Assembly: GCA_030691385.1 (NCBI GenBank)
Contig: JAUYEI010000096.1
Span: forward strand, 1-44,049
Reading direction: 5' to 3'
From: Azonexus sp.
GTDB taxonomy: Bacteria; Pseudomonadota; Gammaproteobacteria; Burkholderiales; Rhodocyclaceae
Length of the DNA stretch: 44,049 bases
The position numbers were made by a program, and so were the translations under genes. The notes beneath the pieces were generated by a model. That model worked only from the letters and a program-made list of their open reading frames with translations. It searched no databases and was not told where the DNA came from. Of the stretch, positions 15,444-25,606 are shown piece after piece. How positions within the stretch are numbered: the stretch's first letter is position 1; every line of letters starts with the position of its first letter.

Positions 15444-15517
15444 GTAAGCGCTACGTTAATAAGCTATCGCTTACTCAGGCGGTAAGAAACTCTGACTGTT
15501 GCTTAATCAATAAGTCA
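15444..15517. promoter_or_regulatory. Candidate operator region between cbbY and the cbb operon
   Basis: Two dyads lie in the divergent gap. GTAAGCG at 15444-15450 pairs exactly with CGCTTAC at 15468-15474, and contains two TAA-N8-TTA units. TGACT at 15493-15497 pairs with AGTCA at 15513-15517. AT-rich dyads of this kind suit a LysR-type regulator such as CbbR, whose sites are described as TNA-N7/8-TNA. No cbbR gene is visible, so the assignment is an inference. Confidence 0.4.
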
Positions 15518-15564
15518 CATATCTTGGCTGCCAATGCGGTAACACAAGAATGATTGGAGACACC

Positions 15565-16632
15565 ATGCAATTCGGCCGTACGACCCTCTCGAAATTCGTC
15601 ATCGAAAACACCCGTTCCAGCCACGGCGAACTCGGCGCCCTGCTCATCGACGTCGCCGCTGCCGTCAAGACCATCTCGGCGATGGTCGCCAAGGGCGCGC
15701 TGGCCGGCCACCTCGGTGCGCTGGACAGCACCAATGTCCAGGGCGAGGTGCAGAAGAAGCTCGACGTGCTGACCAACGAGGCCATCCTGCGTCACTGCGA
15801 GTGGGGCGGCCAGTTGGCCGGCATGGCCTCCGAGGAGATGGACGACCCCTACCCGATCCCGGCTGAATACCCGCGTGGCCGCTACCTGCTGGTTTTCGAC
15901 CCGCTCGACGGCTCGTCGAACAGCGACGTCAATGTCTCGGTCGGCACCATTTTCTCCATTTTTGCCCGGTCGACAGCAGGCGATGCCCAACTGGGCGACT
16001 ACCTGCGCCCAGGCTGCGAACAGGTCGCCGCCGGTTACGCCATCTACGGCCCATCGACGATGATGGTGCTGACCCTGGGCAACGGCACGCACGGCTTCAC
16101 GCTCGATCGGGAGAGCGGCAATTTCATCCTGACCCACGCCAACATCCGCGTCCTGGAAGACACCCGCGAATTCGCCATCAACACCTCCAACGAACGTTTC
16201 TGGGAACCGCCGGTGCAGCGCTACGTCAGCGAGTGCAAGGCCGGCAAGACGGGGGTGCGTGGCGAGGATTTCAATACCCGCTGGATCGCCTCGATGGTCG
16301 CCGAAGTGCATCGCATCCTGATCCGTGGCGGCATCTTCATGTACCCCAAGGACAGCAAGGACCCGAGCAAGCCGGGCCGCCTGCGCCTGCTCTACGAAGC
16401 CAACCCGATGGCCATGCTGATCGAGCAGGCCGGTGGCGCAGCGAGTACCGGCCGCCAGCGCATCCTCGACGTGGCGCCGGACAGCCTGCACCAGCGCGTG
16501 CCGGTCATCCTTGGCTCGAAGAACGAGGTCGAGCGGCTGGAGCGCTATCACCACGAATACGACACCGGGGCTGATCGGCCGTTTGTCTCGCCGCTGTTTT
16601 CGGAACGCTCGCTGTTTCGCGATTCGGCCTAG
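15565..16632 (+). CDS. cbbF: Fructose-1,6-bisphosphatase class I (cbb operon copy)
   Basis: This enzyme hydrolyses fructose-1,6-bisphosphate, and in Calvin-cycle operons often also sedoheptulose-1,7-bisphosphate. The 355-residue protein has the class I metal and substrate motifs: [31 protein letters not shown], the [12 protein letters not shown] segment and [15 protein letters not shown]. The start is ATG 15565 with GGAGA at 15556-15560; an in-frame ATG five codons upstream overlaps that site. A paralogue lies at 33312-34325. As first gene of fbp-prk-tkt-gap-fba it serves ribulose-bisphosphate regeneration. Confidence 0.95.
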   Translation: MQFGRTTLSKFVIENTRSSHGELGALLIDVAAAVKTISAMVAKGALAGHLGALDSTNVQGEVQKKLDVLTNEAILRHCEWGGQLAGMASEEMDDPYPIPAEYPRGRYLLVFDPLDGSSNSDVNVSVGTIFSIFARSTAGDAQLGDYLRPGCEQVAAGYAIYGPSTMMVLTLGNGTHGFTLDRESGNFILTHANIRVLEDTREFAINTSNERFWEPPVQRYVSECKAGKTGVRGEDFNTRWIASMVAEVHRILIRGGIFMYPKDSKDPSKPGRLRLLYEANPMAMLIEQAGGAASTGRQRILDVAPDSLHQRVPVILGSKNEVERLERYHHEYDTGADRPFVSPLFSERSLFRDSA

Positions 16633-16646
16633 GAAGCTGATCAATT

Positions 16647-16715
16647 CGTCATCCCCGCGCAGGCGGGGATCCAGAAAGTTCAAGGCACTGGATTCCCGCT
16701 TTCGCGGGAATGACG
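16647..16715. repeat. REP/MITE-like inverted repeat between cbbF and prk
   Basis: CGTCATCCCCGC...GGATCCAG at the left end and CTGGATTCCCGC...GGGAATGACG at the right end form imperfect inverted halves, each half itself a hairpin. Units with CTGGATTCCCGC and GCGGGAATGACG are familiar as dispersed repeats in betaproteobacterial genomes. It occupies most of the 127-bp spacer. Confidence 0.75.
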
Positions 16716-16759
16716 GTTCAGTCGCAGGGTAAAGAATTCACATCTGCAGGGAGAAACCA

Positions 16760-17632
16760 ATGTCCGTCAAACACCCCATCATCGCCATCACCGGCTCGTC
16801 CGGTGCCGGCACCAGCACGGTGATGCAGAGCTTCCAGCACATCTTCCGCCGCGAGTGCCTCAATGCCCAGATCGTCGAGGGCGACTCCTTCCATCGCTAC
16901 GACCGCCTGAGCATGCGGGCCGAAATGAAGGCGCAGGAAGAGGCCGGCAATCGCAACTTCAGCCACTTCGGCCCCGGCGCCAATCTGCTTGAAGAATTGC
17001 AGGATCTGTTCATCGCCTACGGCCAGAACGGCAGCGGCAAGGTCCGCAAATACCTGCACGACGCCGGCGAGGCCGAGCCTTTCGGGCAGCAGCCGGGCAC
17101 CTTCACGCCGTGGCAGGAGATCACCGCGGTCACCGATCTGATGTTCTACGAAGGCCTGCACGGCGCCTGGGCCGGCAACGGCATCGACATCGCCAAACAG
17201 GTTGATCTCTGCGTTGGTGTCGTGCCGATCATCAACCTCGAATGGATACAGAAGCTGCACCGCGACCAGAAGATGCGCGGCTACTCGCAGGAGGCGGTGA
17301 CCGACACCATCCTGCGCCGCATGCCTGATTACGTCAGCCACCTTTGCCCGCAGTTCTCGCGCACCCACGTCAATTTCCAGCGCGTGCCCATCGTCGATAC
17401 CTCGAACCCCTTCATCGCCCGCGACATTCCGACAGCCGACGAAAGCATGGTGGTGATCCGCTTCGCCAACCCGAAGGGCATCGACTTCCAGTACCTCATC
17501 AACATCCTGCACGGCGCCATGATGACCCGCCCGAACACGCTGGTCGTCCCCGGCGGCAAGATGGGCCTGGCCATGCAGATGATTTTCACGCCGATGGTTT
17601 TGCGGCTGATGGACCACAAGCGTCGCGCCTGA
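16760..17632 (+). CDS. prkB: Phosphoribulokinase
   Basis: Phosphoribulokinase phosphorylates ribulose-5-phosphate to ribulose-1,5-bisphosphate and is diagnostic of the Calvin cycle. The 290-residue protein is the proteobacterial type: P-loop GSSGAGTST at about 12-20, [11 protein letters not shown] after it, a long insert with [10 protein letters not shown], and the Walker B region [17 protein letters not shown] is the ribosome binding site. RuBisCO itself is not in the window, so it must be encoded elsewhere if the cycle operates. It is followed by a repeat-bearing spacer and tkt. Confidence 0.96.
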   Translation: MSVKHPIIAITGSSGAGTSTVMQSFQHIFRRECLNAQIVEGDSFHRYDRLSMRAEMKAQEEAGNRNFSHFGPGANLLEELQDLFIAYGQNGSGKVRKYLHDAGEAEPFGQQPGTFTPWQEITAVTDLMFYEGLHGAWAGNGIDIAKQVDLCVGVVPIINLEWIQKLHRDQKMRGYSQEAVTDTILRRMPDYVSHLCPQFSRTHVNFQRVPIVDTSNPFIARDIPTADESMVVIRFANPKGIDFQYLINILHGAMMTRPNTLVVPGGKMGLAMQMIFTPMVLRLMDHKRRA

Positions 17633-17654
17633 ATGCCGGGAAAGGCGTAGTTGA

Positions 17655-17724
17655 ACCGCAGAGGCACAGAGACGCGGAGAAATGCAAAGACCTGATTTCC
17701 TCTGTGTCTCTGCGCCTCTGCGGT
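17655..17724. repeat. Inverted repeat between prk and tkt
   Basis: ACCGCAGAGGC (17655-17665) pairs exactly with GCCTCTGCGGT (17714-17724). The arms continue inward with purine-rich CACAGAGAC and pyrimidine-rich GTGTCTCTG, giving a long imperfect hairpin of 70 nt. I recall similar AGAGACACAGAG-type hairpin repeats in many proteobacterial genomes. It fills most of the 119-bp spacer and ends 27 bp before the tkt start. Confidence 0.75.
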
Positions 17725-17751
17725 GAGATTTTGAATGTTTTGGAGACAACC

Positions 17752-19797
17752 ATGGATCGCAACCAGACCGAAACCACCTTCCGCCGCGAACTGGCCAACG
17801 CCGTCCGCTTTCTTGCGGTCGACGCCGTCAATCAGGCCAAATCCGGCCACCCCGGTGCGCCGATGGGCATGGCCGACATCGCCGAAGTGCTGTGGCGCGA
17901 CCACCTCAAACACAACCCGGCCAACCCGCAGTGGCCTGACCGCGACCGCTTCGTGCTCTCCAACGGCCACGGCTCGATGCTGCTCTACGCGCTGTTGCAC
18001 CTGACCGGCTACGACCTCAACATCGACGACCTGAAAAACTTCCGCCAGTTCGGCAGCCGCACCGCCGGCCACCCGGAAGTCGGCCACACGCCCGGCGTCG
18101 AGACGACCACCGGGCCGCTCGGCCAGGGCCTGACCAACGCCGTCGGCATGGCGCTGGCTGAAAAGCTGCTGGCCCAACGCTACAACCGGCCGGGCTGCGC
18201 GGTGGTCGATCACCGGACCTGGGTTTTCGTCGGCGACGGCTGCCTGATGGAAGGCATCAGCCACGAAGCCTGCTCGCTGGCCGGCGTCTGGGGCCTCGAC
18301 AAGCTGACCTGCTTCTACGACGACAACGGCATCTCGATCGACGGCCATGTTGAGGGCTGGTTCCGCGACGACACCCCGGCCCGCTTCCGCGCCTACGGCT
18401 GGCATGTTGTCGGGCCGATCGACGGCCATGATTCGGCCGCACTGACCGCCGCCATCGCCGAGGCCAGGGCGGTGACCGGCCAGCCGACGCTGATCGTCTG
18501 CCGCACCCAGATCGGCTGGGGCTCGCCGAACAAGGCCGGCTCGCACGACGTGCATGGCGCGCCGCTTGGTGCCGATGAAACGGCCGTCACCCGCGCCGCG
18601 CTCGGCTGGCCGTACGGGCCGTTCGAAGTGCCGGACAGCCTGCGCGCCGCGTGGAACGCGCGTATCACCGGCGTTGCCGCCGAAGCCGGCTGGCAGGCAC
18701 GGTTCGCCACCTACCGCGCCCAGCACCCGGAGCTCGCCGCCGAATTCGAGCGCACCCAATCCCACGGTCTACCGGAAAAATGGCCTGAAATTAAAAGCGA
18801 ACTGCTCGCCGCTGCGGGGCGCAAGGAGGCGGCCGTCGCCACCCGCAAGTCGTCGCAGAACTGCCTCGATTGGCTGGTCGACCGCGTGCCCGAACTGCTC
18901 GGCGGCTCGGCTGACCTGACCGGCTCCAACCTGACCGCCGGCAAGGGCAGCGTCGCCTTGCATGAGGCCGGCGAGCGGCAGGCCAACTACATTTCCTACG
19001 GCGTCCGCGAATTCGGCATGACGGCGATCATGAACGGCGTCGCGCTGCACGGCGGGCTGATTCCCTACGGCGGCACCTTCGCCGTGTTCTCCGACTACGC
19101 CCGCAACGCCATCCGGATGAGCGCGCTCATGCAGCAGCGCGTCGTGCACGTGCTGACCCACGATTCCATCGGCCTCGGCGAGGACGGCCCGACCCACCAG
19201 CCGGTCGAGCACGCCAGCAGCCTGCGCATCATTCCCGGCCTCGACGTCTGGCGGCCGTGCGACGAACTGGAAACGGCCGTCGCCTGGGCCGAGGCGCTCG
19301 AGCGCCGCGATGGACCTTCCGCCCTCTTTTTGTCGCGGCAAAACCTGCCGCAATACGGCGGCGCGGCGAGCCGGGCGGCAGGTGCCAGCCGTGGTGGCTA
19401 CGTGCTGGCCGAGGCCGACGGCCCGTTGCAGGCGGTGATCATCGCCACCGGTTCGGAAGTGGCCATCGCCATGCAGGCGCAGGCCATCCTGAAAGCCGGC
19501 GGGGTCGCCGTGCGGGTCGTCTCGATGCCTTGCACGCGGCGTTTTGACCGCCAGTTGGCAAGCTGGAAAAGGCTCGTGCTGCCGCCGGATGTCTGCCGCG
19601 TCGCCATCGAGGCCGGGCAGAGCGACTTCTGGCACAAGTACGTCGGCCTCGACGGCGACGTGCTCGGCATCGACGAATTCGGCGCCTCGGCCCCGGCCCC
19701 GGTGCTCTACGACCACTACGGCCTGACCGCGGACAACCTGGCGCAGACGGTGCTGCGCACCATCGTTAGCGCCGGGGGCAGCGATGGCGACTTCTGA
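17752..19797 (+). CDS. cbbT: Transketolase (cbb operon copy)
   Basis: This thiamine-diphosphate enzyme transfers two-carbon ketol units between sugar phosphates. The 681-residue protein has the N-terminal [18 protein letters not shown] and [13 protein letters not shown] segments, the ThDP motif [18 protein letters not shown]...NGISIDG, the pyrimidine-binding domain ([43 protein letters not shown]) and a C-terminal domain. The start is ATG 17752 with GGAGA at 17742-17746; the frame is open upstream into prk but that is another frame of prk. Residues 338-349 are encoded by repeat copy 3. The paralogue is at 30499-32505. Confidence 0.95.
   Translation: MDRNQTETTFRRELANAVRFLAVDAVNQAKSGHPGAPMGMADIAEVLWRDHLKHNPANPQWPDRDRFVLSNGHGSMLLYALLHLTGYDLNIDDLKNFRQFGSRTAGHPEVGHTPGVETTTGPLGQGLTNAVGMALAEKLLAQRYNRPGCAVVDHRTWVFVGDGCLMEGISHEACSLAGVWGLDKLTCFYDDNGISIDGHVEGWFRDDTPARFRAYGWHVVGPIDGHDSAALTAAIAEARAVTGQPTLIVCRTQIGWGSPNKAGSHDVHGAPLGADETAVTRAALGWPYGPFEVPDSLRAAWNARITGVAAEAGWQARFATYRAQHPELAAEFERTQSHGLPEKWPEIKSELLAAAGRKEAAVATRKSSQNCLDWLVDRVPELLGGSADLTGSNLTAGKGSVALHEAGERQANYISYGVREFGMTAIMNGVALHGGLIPYGGTFAVFSDYARNAIRMSALMQQRVVHVLTHDSIGLGEDGPTHQPVEHASSLRIIPGLDVWRPCDELETAVAWAEALERRDGPSALFLSRQNLPQYGGAASRAAGASRGGYVLAEADGPLQAVIIATGSEVAIAMQAQAILKAGGVAVRVVSMPCTRRFDRQLASWKRLVLPPDVCRVAIEAGQSDFWHKYVGLDGDVLGIDEFGASAPAPVLYDHYGLTADNLAQTVLRTIVSAGGSDGDF
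18763..18798 (+). repeat. Dispersed 36-bp repeat, copy 3, inside cbbT
   Basis: CACGGTCTACCGGAAA plus AATGGCC and an AT-rich tail, with only a few differences from the other copies. It is read in frame as [12 protein letters not shown] at residues 338-349. At the matching place the second transketolase has [12 protein letters not shown], so the position tolerates this sequence. Confidence 0.75.
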
Positions 19798-19850
19798 TGC
19801 CTGACCAGACGCCCGTTTAGCCGGCCCAACCCTAATTCAAGCAGTCCCGA

Positions 19851-19870
19851 ACGCCCGTTGCTGCGGGCGT
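19851..19870 (+). terminator. Hairpin between cbbT and gap
   Basis: ACGCCCG (19851-19857) pairs with CGGGCGT (19864-19870) around TTGCTG. No T-tract follows, so it is unlikely to terminate fully. It may protect the upstream mRNA or simply be chance in a GC-rich spacer. Confidence 0.3.
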
Positions 19871-19899
19871 AACGGCCCGGCTCGCTCAAGAATTCTTAA

Positions 19900-20925
<1,026 letters not shown>

Positions 20926-20936
20926 AAGGACACGCC

Positions 20937-21974
20937 ATGGCCCTGATTTCCCTGCGCCAACTGCTCGACCACGCCGCCGAGCACAGCTACGGTCTGCCCG
21001 CCTTCAACGTCAATAACCTGGAGCAGATCCAGGCCATCATGCAGGCCGCCGAAGCCTGCGATTCCCCGGTCATCCTGCAGGCCTCGGCCGGGGCGCGCAA
21101 ATACGCCGGCGAGCCTTTCCTCAGGAAGCTGGTCGAAGCGGCCATCGAGCAATACCCGGACATCCCCGTCTGCCTGCACCAGGACCACGGCACCTCGCCG
21201 GCCGTCTGCCAGCAGTCGATGCGCAGCGGCTTTTCCAGCGTCATGATGGACGGCTCGCTGGGCCCCGACGGCAAGACGCCGGCTCCCTACGCCTACAACG
21301 TCCTGGTGACCAGCAAGGTGGTCGACATGGCCCACGCCATCGGCGTCTCGGTCGAGGGTGAACTGGGCTGCCTCGGCTCGCTGGAAACCGGTGAGGCGGG
21401 CGAGGAAGACGGCATCGGCGCGGCTGGCAAGCTCGATCATGCGCAAATGCTGACCGACCCCGACGAAGCCGCCGACTTCGTCGCCAAAACCGGCGTCGAC
21501 GCGCTGGCCATCGCCATCGGCACCAGCCACGGCGCCTACAAATTCACCCGGCCGCCGACCGGCGACATCCTCGCCATCGACCGCATCAAGGCCATCCACG
21601 CCCGCATCCCGAACACCCACCTGGTCATGCACGGTTCGAGCAGCGTGCCGCAGGAATGGCTGGCCGTCATCCGCCAGTACGGCGGCGCGATGAAGGAAAC
21701 CTACGGCGTGCCGGTCGAGGAAATCGTCGAAGGCATCCGCCACGGCGTGCGCAAGGTCAATATCGACACCGATATCCGCCTCGCCATGACCGGCGCCATG
21801 CGCAAGGCGATGGCTGAAAAGCCCGAGGAATTCGATCCGCGCGCCTTCCTCAAAGCTGCCGTGGTGGCGGCGCGCGACATCTGCAAATTGCGTTTCGACG
21901 CCTTTGGCTGCGCCGGTCAGGCCAGCCGCATCAAACCCGTGTCACTGGAAAAAATGGCTGCCGCCTACCGCTGA
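20937..21974 (+). CDS. cbbA: Fructose-bisphosphate aldolase class II (cbb operon copy)
   Basis: This zinc-dependent aldolase joins or splits fructose-1,6-bisphosphate and, in the Calvin cycle, sedoheptulose-1,7-bisphosphate. The 345-residue protein has the class II hallmarks: [11 protein letters not shown] at the start, the metal-site HQDHG at about 81-85, a [21 protein letters not shown] loop, the GTSHGAYKF and HGSSSVP phosphate sites, and [20 protein letters not shown] lies before the ATG, 11 bases after gap. A terminator follows at 22010. The paralogue is at 24260-25324. Confidence 0.95.
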   Translation: MALISLRQLLDHAAEHSYGLPAFNVNNLEQIQAIMQAAEACDSPVILQASAGARKYAGEPFLRKLVEAAIEQYPDIPVCLHQDHGTSPAVCQQSMRSGFSSVMMDGSLGPDGKTPAPYAYNVLVTSKVVDMAHAIGVSVEGELGCLGSLETGEAGEEDGIGAAGKLDHAQMLTDPDEAADFVAKTGVDALAIAIGTSHGAYKFTRPPTGDILAIDRIKAIHARIPNTHLVMHGSSSVPQEWLAVIRQYGGAMKETYGVPVEEIVEGIRHGVRKVNIDTDIRLAMTGAMRKAMAEKPEEFDPRAFLKAAVVAARDICKLRFDAFGCAGQASRIKPVSLEKMAAAYR

Positions 21975-22009
21975 CCAAACCGAGCATCACTCTGCTGTAC
22001 CTTGCGTTT

Positions 22010-22039
22010 GCGGCCCCGAAGTCTGGGGCCGCCTTTTTT
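22010..22039 (+). terminator. Strong intrinsic terminator between cbbA and rpe
   Basis: GCGGCCCC (22010-22017) pairs exactly with GGGGCCGC (22025-22032) around a 7-base loop and is followed by CTTTTTT. The GGAGG ribosome binding site of rpe begins only a few bases after the T-tract (22041), with no room for a promoter in between. Confidence 0.88.
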
Positions 22040-22049
22040 CGGAGGCACC

Positions 22050-22754
22050 ATGAGCCAACCTGATTTCGTCATCGCCCCCAGCATCCTCTCCGCCAACTTC
22101 GCCAAACTCGGCGAAGAAGTCAGCAACGTCATCGCCTCCGGCGCCGACTGGATTCACTTCGACGTGATGGACAACCACTACGTCCCCAACCTGACCATCG
22201 GCCCGCTGGTGTGCGCCGCCATCCGGCCGTGCACCACGGCGCCAATCGACGTGCACCTCATGGTCAAACCCGTCGACCGCATCATCCCCGACTTCGCCAA
22301 GGCCGGCGCCAACATCATCACTTTCCATCCGGAAGCCTCCGACCACGTCGACCGCAGCCTGTCGCTGATCCGCGATGCCGGCTGTCAGGGCGGGCTGGTC
22401 TTCAACCCGGGAACGTCGCTCGATTTTATGGACTATGTCCTCGACAAGATCGACGTCATCCTGCTCATGAGCGTCAACCCCGGCTTCGGCGGCCAGAAAT
22501 TCATCCCCGGCACGCTGGCCAAGGCGAAGCTGGCGCGGGCCAAACTCGATGCCTACGAAAAGGAAAGCGGGCGGCGCATCCGCCTCGAAATCGACGGCGG
22601 CATCAACACCGCCAACATCGCCGAAATCGCCCGCGCCGGCGTCGATGCCTTCGTCGCTGGCTCTGCAGTCTATGGAGCAGGCAAGGAAACCGACCCGCAC
22701 CGCTACGATTCGATTATCGGCGCGCTGCGCCGCGAATTGCAGGGTGTGGGCTGA
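22050..22754 (+). CDS. rpe: Ribulose-phosphate 3-epimerase
   Basis: This TIM-barrel enzyme interconverts ribulose-5-phosphate and xylulose-5-phosphate and so feeds phosphoribulokinase. The 234-residue protein has the family motifs [55 protein letters not shown] and IDGGIN. I start at ATG 22050 with GGAGG at 22041-22045; an in-frame start at 22002 would pass through the terminator hairpin. It lies directly behind that terminator, so its level probably depends on read-through. Repeat copy 4 begins 4 bases after its stop. Confidence 0.95.
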   Translation: MSQPDFVIAPSILSANFAKLGEEVSNVIASGADWIHFDVMDNHYVPNLTIGPLVCAAIRPCTTAPIDVHLMVKPVDRIIPDFAKAGANIITFHPEASDHVDRSLSLIRDAGCQGGLVFNPGTSLDFMDYVLDKIDVILLMSVNPGFGGQKFIPGTLAKAKLARAKLDAYEKESGRRIRLEIDGGINTANIAEIARAGVDAFVAGSAVYGAGKETDPHRYDSIIGALRRELQGVG

Positions 22755-22758
22755 TTGC

Positions 22759-22795
22759 TACGGTCAACCGGAAAAAACGGCCAAAAATGAAATCG
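22759..22795 (+). repeat. Dispersed 36-bp repeat, copy 4
   Basis: TACGGTCAACCGGAAA followed by AAACGGCC and an AT-rich tail, immediately downstream of rpe. It marks the left side of the atypical segment that ends at copy 5 (24237). Confidence 0.9.
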
Positions 22796-22930
22796 GCTCA
22801 GGTGCGGCCAACCTGGCCAAGGCGCATTTTTCTCCCGAACTTTGCGCCGATTGGCTAAATAACGCCGAGAGCATTTCTCCCCCCGGTCCTGTCAGCGCGG
22901 CACTCCTTCGAATATTCACGGAGCCCCACC

Positions 22931-23196
22931 ATGCCGAAATGGATCAACCTGCTGTTTCTCTCCTTCTTTACCGCTGTTGCCGGCGAAGCATTTTCTTCAC
23001 CTTCATCGACCCGAAACTGCTCTACCTGTTCGGCGAGCCGGTCGACTGGAGCCCGATGGTGATCTACTCGGTCGGCTTCTTCATGTTCTGGTGCCTGACC
23101 GGCATCACCGCCGCGTTGGTTGCCTTGATGCTGAAACCGGGCGACGAGGTTAACAGGGAGCATCATCCTCTGCCCCATTCCGCCCAGAGCGGCTAG
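22931..23196 (+). pseudogene. Frameshifted two-helix membrane protein gene
   Basis: Reading from ATG 22931 gives MPKWINLLFLSFFTAVAGEA, a good first transmembrane helix, then an unrelated tail and a stop. The frame one base away continues the protein as FFTFIDPKLLYLFGEPVDWS, a second helix VIYSVGFFMFWCLTGITAAL and a polar tail to 23196. One extra T in the run TTTT near 22992 would join both into an 88-residue two-helix protein. I recall small proteobacterial proteins of this design but know no function. GGAG lies upstream of the ATG. Either the gene is broken, the base is a sequence error, or slippage at the T-run restores the frame. Confidence 0.65.
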
Positions 23197-23306
23197 GGTT
23201 CCTCCTGAGTCAAAGCCTCCTGCTGTCAAGGATTTGGCTTCGCATTCCTCAAGAAGTGCCATAGCCATTTTGTTGCCCTTACTGCGTCTTTGATTGCGGT
23301 GGTTGA

Positions 23307-24116
23307 TTACTCTGAAAGGCCTTGGCTCAGTTTCTCTTCACGTGACAAAGGGAACTGTGTCGCATGCACCACTCGTGATCGACACCAATTCGAGAACTCG
23401 GGATAAGAGGCTTCCAACTCTTGTGTTTCGATTTCTGCCAAGTCCATGTGGAATACGTACTGCACAGGACCAATGGTTAACGTTGAGTGGAAACCTTTTG
23501 CACTACCAGATATTTTGTCGCCTATAACAATTAAACCGCCATGAGCAGCAAACTGATGCTCTCCAAGATGACTTTTCTTCTGTCCATACGTCCAGTCTTT
23601 TTTGACCGCCAGCCAAACGTAATTGGTATCGGCGTTACCAATTGCAAACTCGGAGAGCCTTATCGGGCGAGGCGCCTGAACTTCGGCCATGTGGCAACAT
23701 AGTAATTTGGCGAAGTACCGAAAGATATTTAGATACGGTTCGCTTCCTCGGGCATATTTTGGCAGCTCAAATAGTTTTATCGGATCAACCCCAGAGCAAA
23801 TAGCCTTCTGCGCCAATTTATTGAAATTATCGAACTCCCGATCAGCCGGCTGAGTGCGATTTGTATTGCATGACTCACACATTCGCACTTTGAATTTTAA
23901 GTGCTTTGACTTCGTGCTTTGGGCAAGATTGGGTCGGGATGATGTATTGCCAGTTTTGCTGATATACAACTCGGTTTCACCGAACTCGCTTCTAAGTGCA
24001 GATGCCTTAATCTTATGCTCGCCCGTGAGGGGGCCTGCGTCACCGCAGAGACAGCAACATGTTGTATCGAAGTTTTGGAATAGCATTTTTAGTGCGTGTT
24101 TGCCTGCAAAAGCCAT
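23307..24116 (-). CDS. HNH endonuclease-like protein, horizontally acquired
   Basis: The 269-residue protein has a zinc-ribbon/HNH-type arrangement near the N-terminus: C21-x2-C24, then G-E33-H34-x-I, then C80-x2-C83-N84. That is the usual layout of HNH nucleases with a structural zinc, although the final catalytic H/N is not certain by eye. The rest has no motif I recognise. The gene is clearly richer in A/T and uses more AT-ending codons than its neighbours, a sign of transfer. I chose ATG 24116; earlier non-ATG starts in frame reach back to 24245 and there is no clear ribosome binding site. It sits alone between the two carbon clusters. It could be a lone defence nuclease or a selfish gene. 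Confidence 0.6.
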   Translation of the reverse strand: MAFAGKHALKMLFQNFDTTCCCLCGDAGPLTGEHKIKASALRSEFGETELYISKTGNTSSRPNLAQSTKSKHLKFKVRMCESCNTNRTQPADREFDNFNKLAQKAICSGVDPIKLFELPKYARGSEPYLNIFRYFAKLLCCHMAEVQAPRPIRLSEFAIGNADTNYVWLAVKKDWTYGQKKSHLGEHQFAAHGGLIVIGDKISGSAKGFHSTLTIGPVQYVFHMDLAEIETQELEASYPEFSNWCRSRVVHATQFPLSREEKLSQGLSE

Positions 24117-24207
24117 GGTTTTTTGGTGATGAGTGCTCAATTGTGCATCGGCTGAATCGACTGCTGTGTAATTTCTGAGTACAAAAAGTGTAAAACGTAG
24201 ATGTTCC

Positions 24208-24239
24208 AAAAGTGAAAGCCGCCCGCAGGCGGCTTTCAC
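24208..24239 (-). terminator. Intrinsic terminator downstream of fba (minus strand)
   Basis: GTGAAAGCCGCC (24212-24223) pairs perfectly with GGCGGCTTTCAC (24228-24239) around CGCA. Read on the minus strand, TTTT follows the stem. It lies about 20 bases after the fba stop and overlaps the first bases of repeat copy 5. Confidence 0.8.
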
Positions 24240-24271
24240 GGTCAACCGGAAATTTCGGCTTATTTCACAAT
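24237..24271 (+). repeat. Dispersed 36-bp repeat, copy 5
   Basis: CACGGTCAACCGGAAA followed by TTTCGGC and an AT-rich tail that is less like the others. It overlaps the last codons and stop of fba, which is on the opposite strand, and abuts the terminator stem. Confidence 0.8.
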
Positions 24272-25324
24272 CTGGTTGAGCTCGCCCTTGGCGTAACGCT
24301 CGGCCATCTTTTCCAGCGGAATGACCTTGATCTGGCTGGCGCGACCGGCGCAGCCGAAGGCTTCGAAGCGGGCCAGGCAGATTTTCTTGGCGGCTTCGCG
24401 GGCCGGTTTGAGGTAGTCGCGCGGATCGAACTTGTCCGGGTTCTCGAACAGGTAGCGGCGGATGGCGCCGGTCATGGCGAGACGGATGTCGGTGTCGATA
24501 TTGATCTTGCGCACGCCGTGGGCGATGCCCTTGACGATTTCCTCGACCGGCACGCCGTAGGTTTCCTTCATGTCGCCGCCGAATTCGCGGATCTCGGCGA
24601 GCAGCTCCTGCGGCACGCTCGATGAGCCGTGCATGACCAGATGGGTGTTCGGGATGCGGGCGTGGATTTCCTTGATGCGGTCGATGGCGAGGATGTCGCC
24701 GGTCGGCTTCTTGGTGAACTTGTAGGCGCCGTGGCTGGTGCCGATGGCGATGGCCAGCGCGTCGCAGTTGGTCTGCTTGACGAAGTCGGCAGCCTGGTCG
24801 ACGTCGGTGAGCAGTTGCTCGCGGGTCATGTGGCCGTCGGCGCCGTGGCCGTCTTCCTTGTCGCCCTTCATGGTTTCGAGCGAGCCGAGGACGCCGAGTT
24901 CGGCTTCAACCGAGACGCCGATGGCGTGCGACAGCTTGACCACTTCCTTGGAGACAGCGACGTTGTAGTCGTAGGAGGCGACGGTCTTGCCGTCGGCTTC
25001 GAGCGAGCCGTCCATCATCACCGAGGTGAAGCCGGAGCGGATGGCACCCATGCAGACGGCCGGGCTCTGGCCGTGGTCCTGGTGCATGACGATGGGCAAC
25101 TGCGGATAGGCTTCGAGCGCAGCCAGGATCTGGTGGCGCAGGAAGGGTTCGCCGGCATATTTGCGGGCGCCGGCCGAGGCCTGCATGATGACCGGGGCGT
25201 CGATCTGGCTGGCAGCTTCGCAGATGGCCCAGACCTGTTCCATGTTATTGACGTTGAAAGCGGGAAGACCGTAGCCGTTTTCGGCGGCGTGGTCGAGCAA
25301 TTGGCGCATGGAGACGAGCGGCAT
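24260..25324 (-). CDS. fba: Fructose-bisphosphate aldolase class II (glycolytic cluster)
   Basis: This is the second class II aldolase in the window, 354 residues long. It shows the same markers as the cbb copy: [11 protein letters not shown], the zinc-site [22 protein letters not shown] with the loop after it, [16 protein letters not shown] and [18 protein letters not shown] lies 6 bases before the ATG. It is the last gene of the minus-strand cluster tkt-gap-epd-pgk-pyk-fba, but is separated from pyk by MITE-like copy B. A terminator and repeat copy 5 lie at its 3' end. It probably serves glycolysis/gluconeogenesis, while the cbb copy serves carbon fixation. Confidence 0.95.
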   Translation of the reverse strand: MPLVSMRQLLDHAAENGYGLPAFNVNNMEQVWAICEAASQIDAPVIMQASAGARKYAGEPFLRHQILAALEAYPQLPIVMHQDHGQSPAVCMGAIRSGFTSVMMDGSLEADGKTVASYDYNVAVSKEVVKLSHAIGVSVEAELGVLGSLETMKGDKEDGHGADGHMTREQLLTDVDQAADFVKQTNCDALAIAIGTSHGAYKFTKKPTGDILAIDRIKEIHARIPNTHLVMHGSSSVPQELLAEIREFGGDMKETYGVPVEEIVKGIAHGVRKINIDTDIRLAMTGAIRRYLFENPDKFDPRDYLKPAREAAKKICLARFEAFGCAGRASQIKVIPLEKMAERYAKGELNQIVK

Positions 25325-25370
25325 GGGAACTCCTGAGTGATTTCGTGTTTAGTTGATCTGGGTATTTTAA

Positions 25371-25605
25371 CCTTGAAACCTCAGTTGGACGCGGCTGTTG
25401 GTGCGTTTGGACGGGATGGCCGGCGCGAAGCGACGACGCAGCAGGCTCATGCCTGCAAGGAGGAGCGACAAAGCCGGACGCCCGGCCAGACGTGCCAGCG
25501 GCCCCGTAGCGCTACCACCCCACGGGTGAATCGCCTTGATGGCACAGAGACCTGTGTTCATGTGGTTGGCAAAGGCTGGATAAGCGGTCAATTGAGGTTT
25601 CAAGG
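25371..25605. mobile_element. MITE-like element, copy B
   Basis: A 235-bp element with terminal inverted repeats CCTTGAAACCTCA at the left end and TGAGGTTTCAAGG at the right end. It is the reverse complement of copy A (13884-14129), about 85% identical by eye, with no transposase inside. It fills the gap between pyk and fba and ends one base before the pyk stop codon, so pyk transcripts must cross it to reach fba. No clear target duplication is visible. Confidence 0.75.
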
Positions 25606-25606
25606 T

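Noticed and set aside
23307..24245. HNH gene as part of a multi-gene defence system
   Set aside because: No methyltransferase, helicase, ATPase or other partner is adjacent; the neighbours are fba and a broken membrane-protein gene.
25367..25603. Small conserved frame (GRPALSLLLAGMSLLRRR) as a protein gene
   Set aside because: It coincides with the MITE-like element in both copies, with ends set by the terminal inverted repeats rather than by gene signals.
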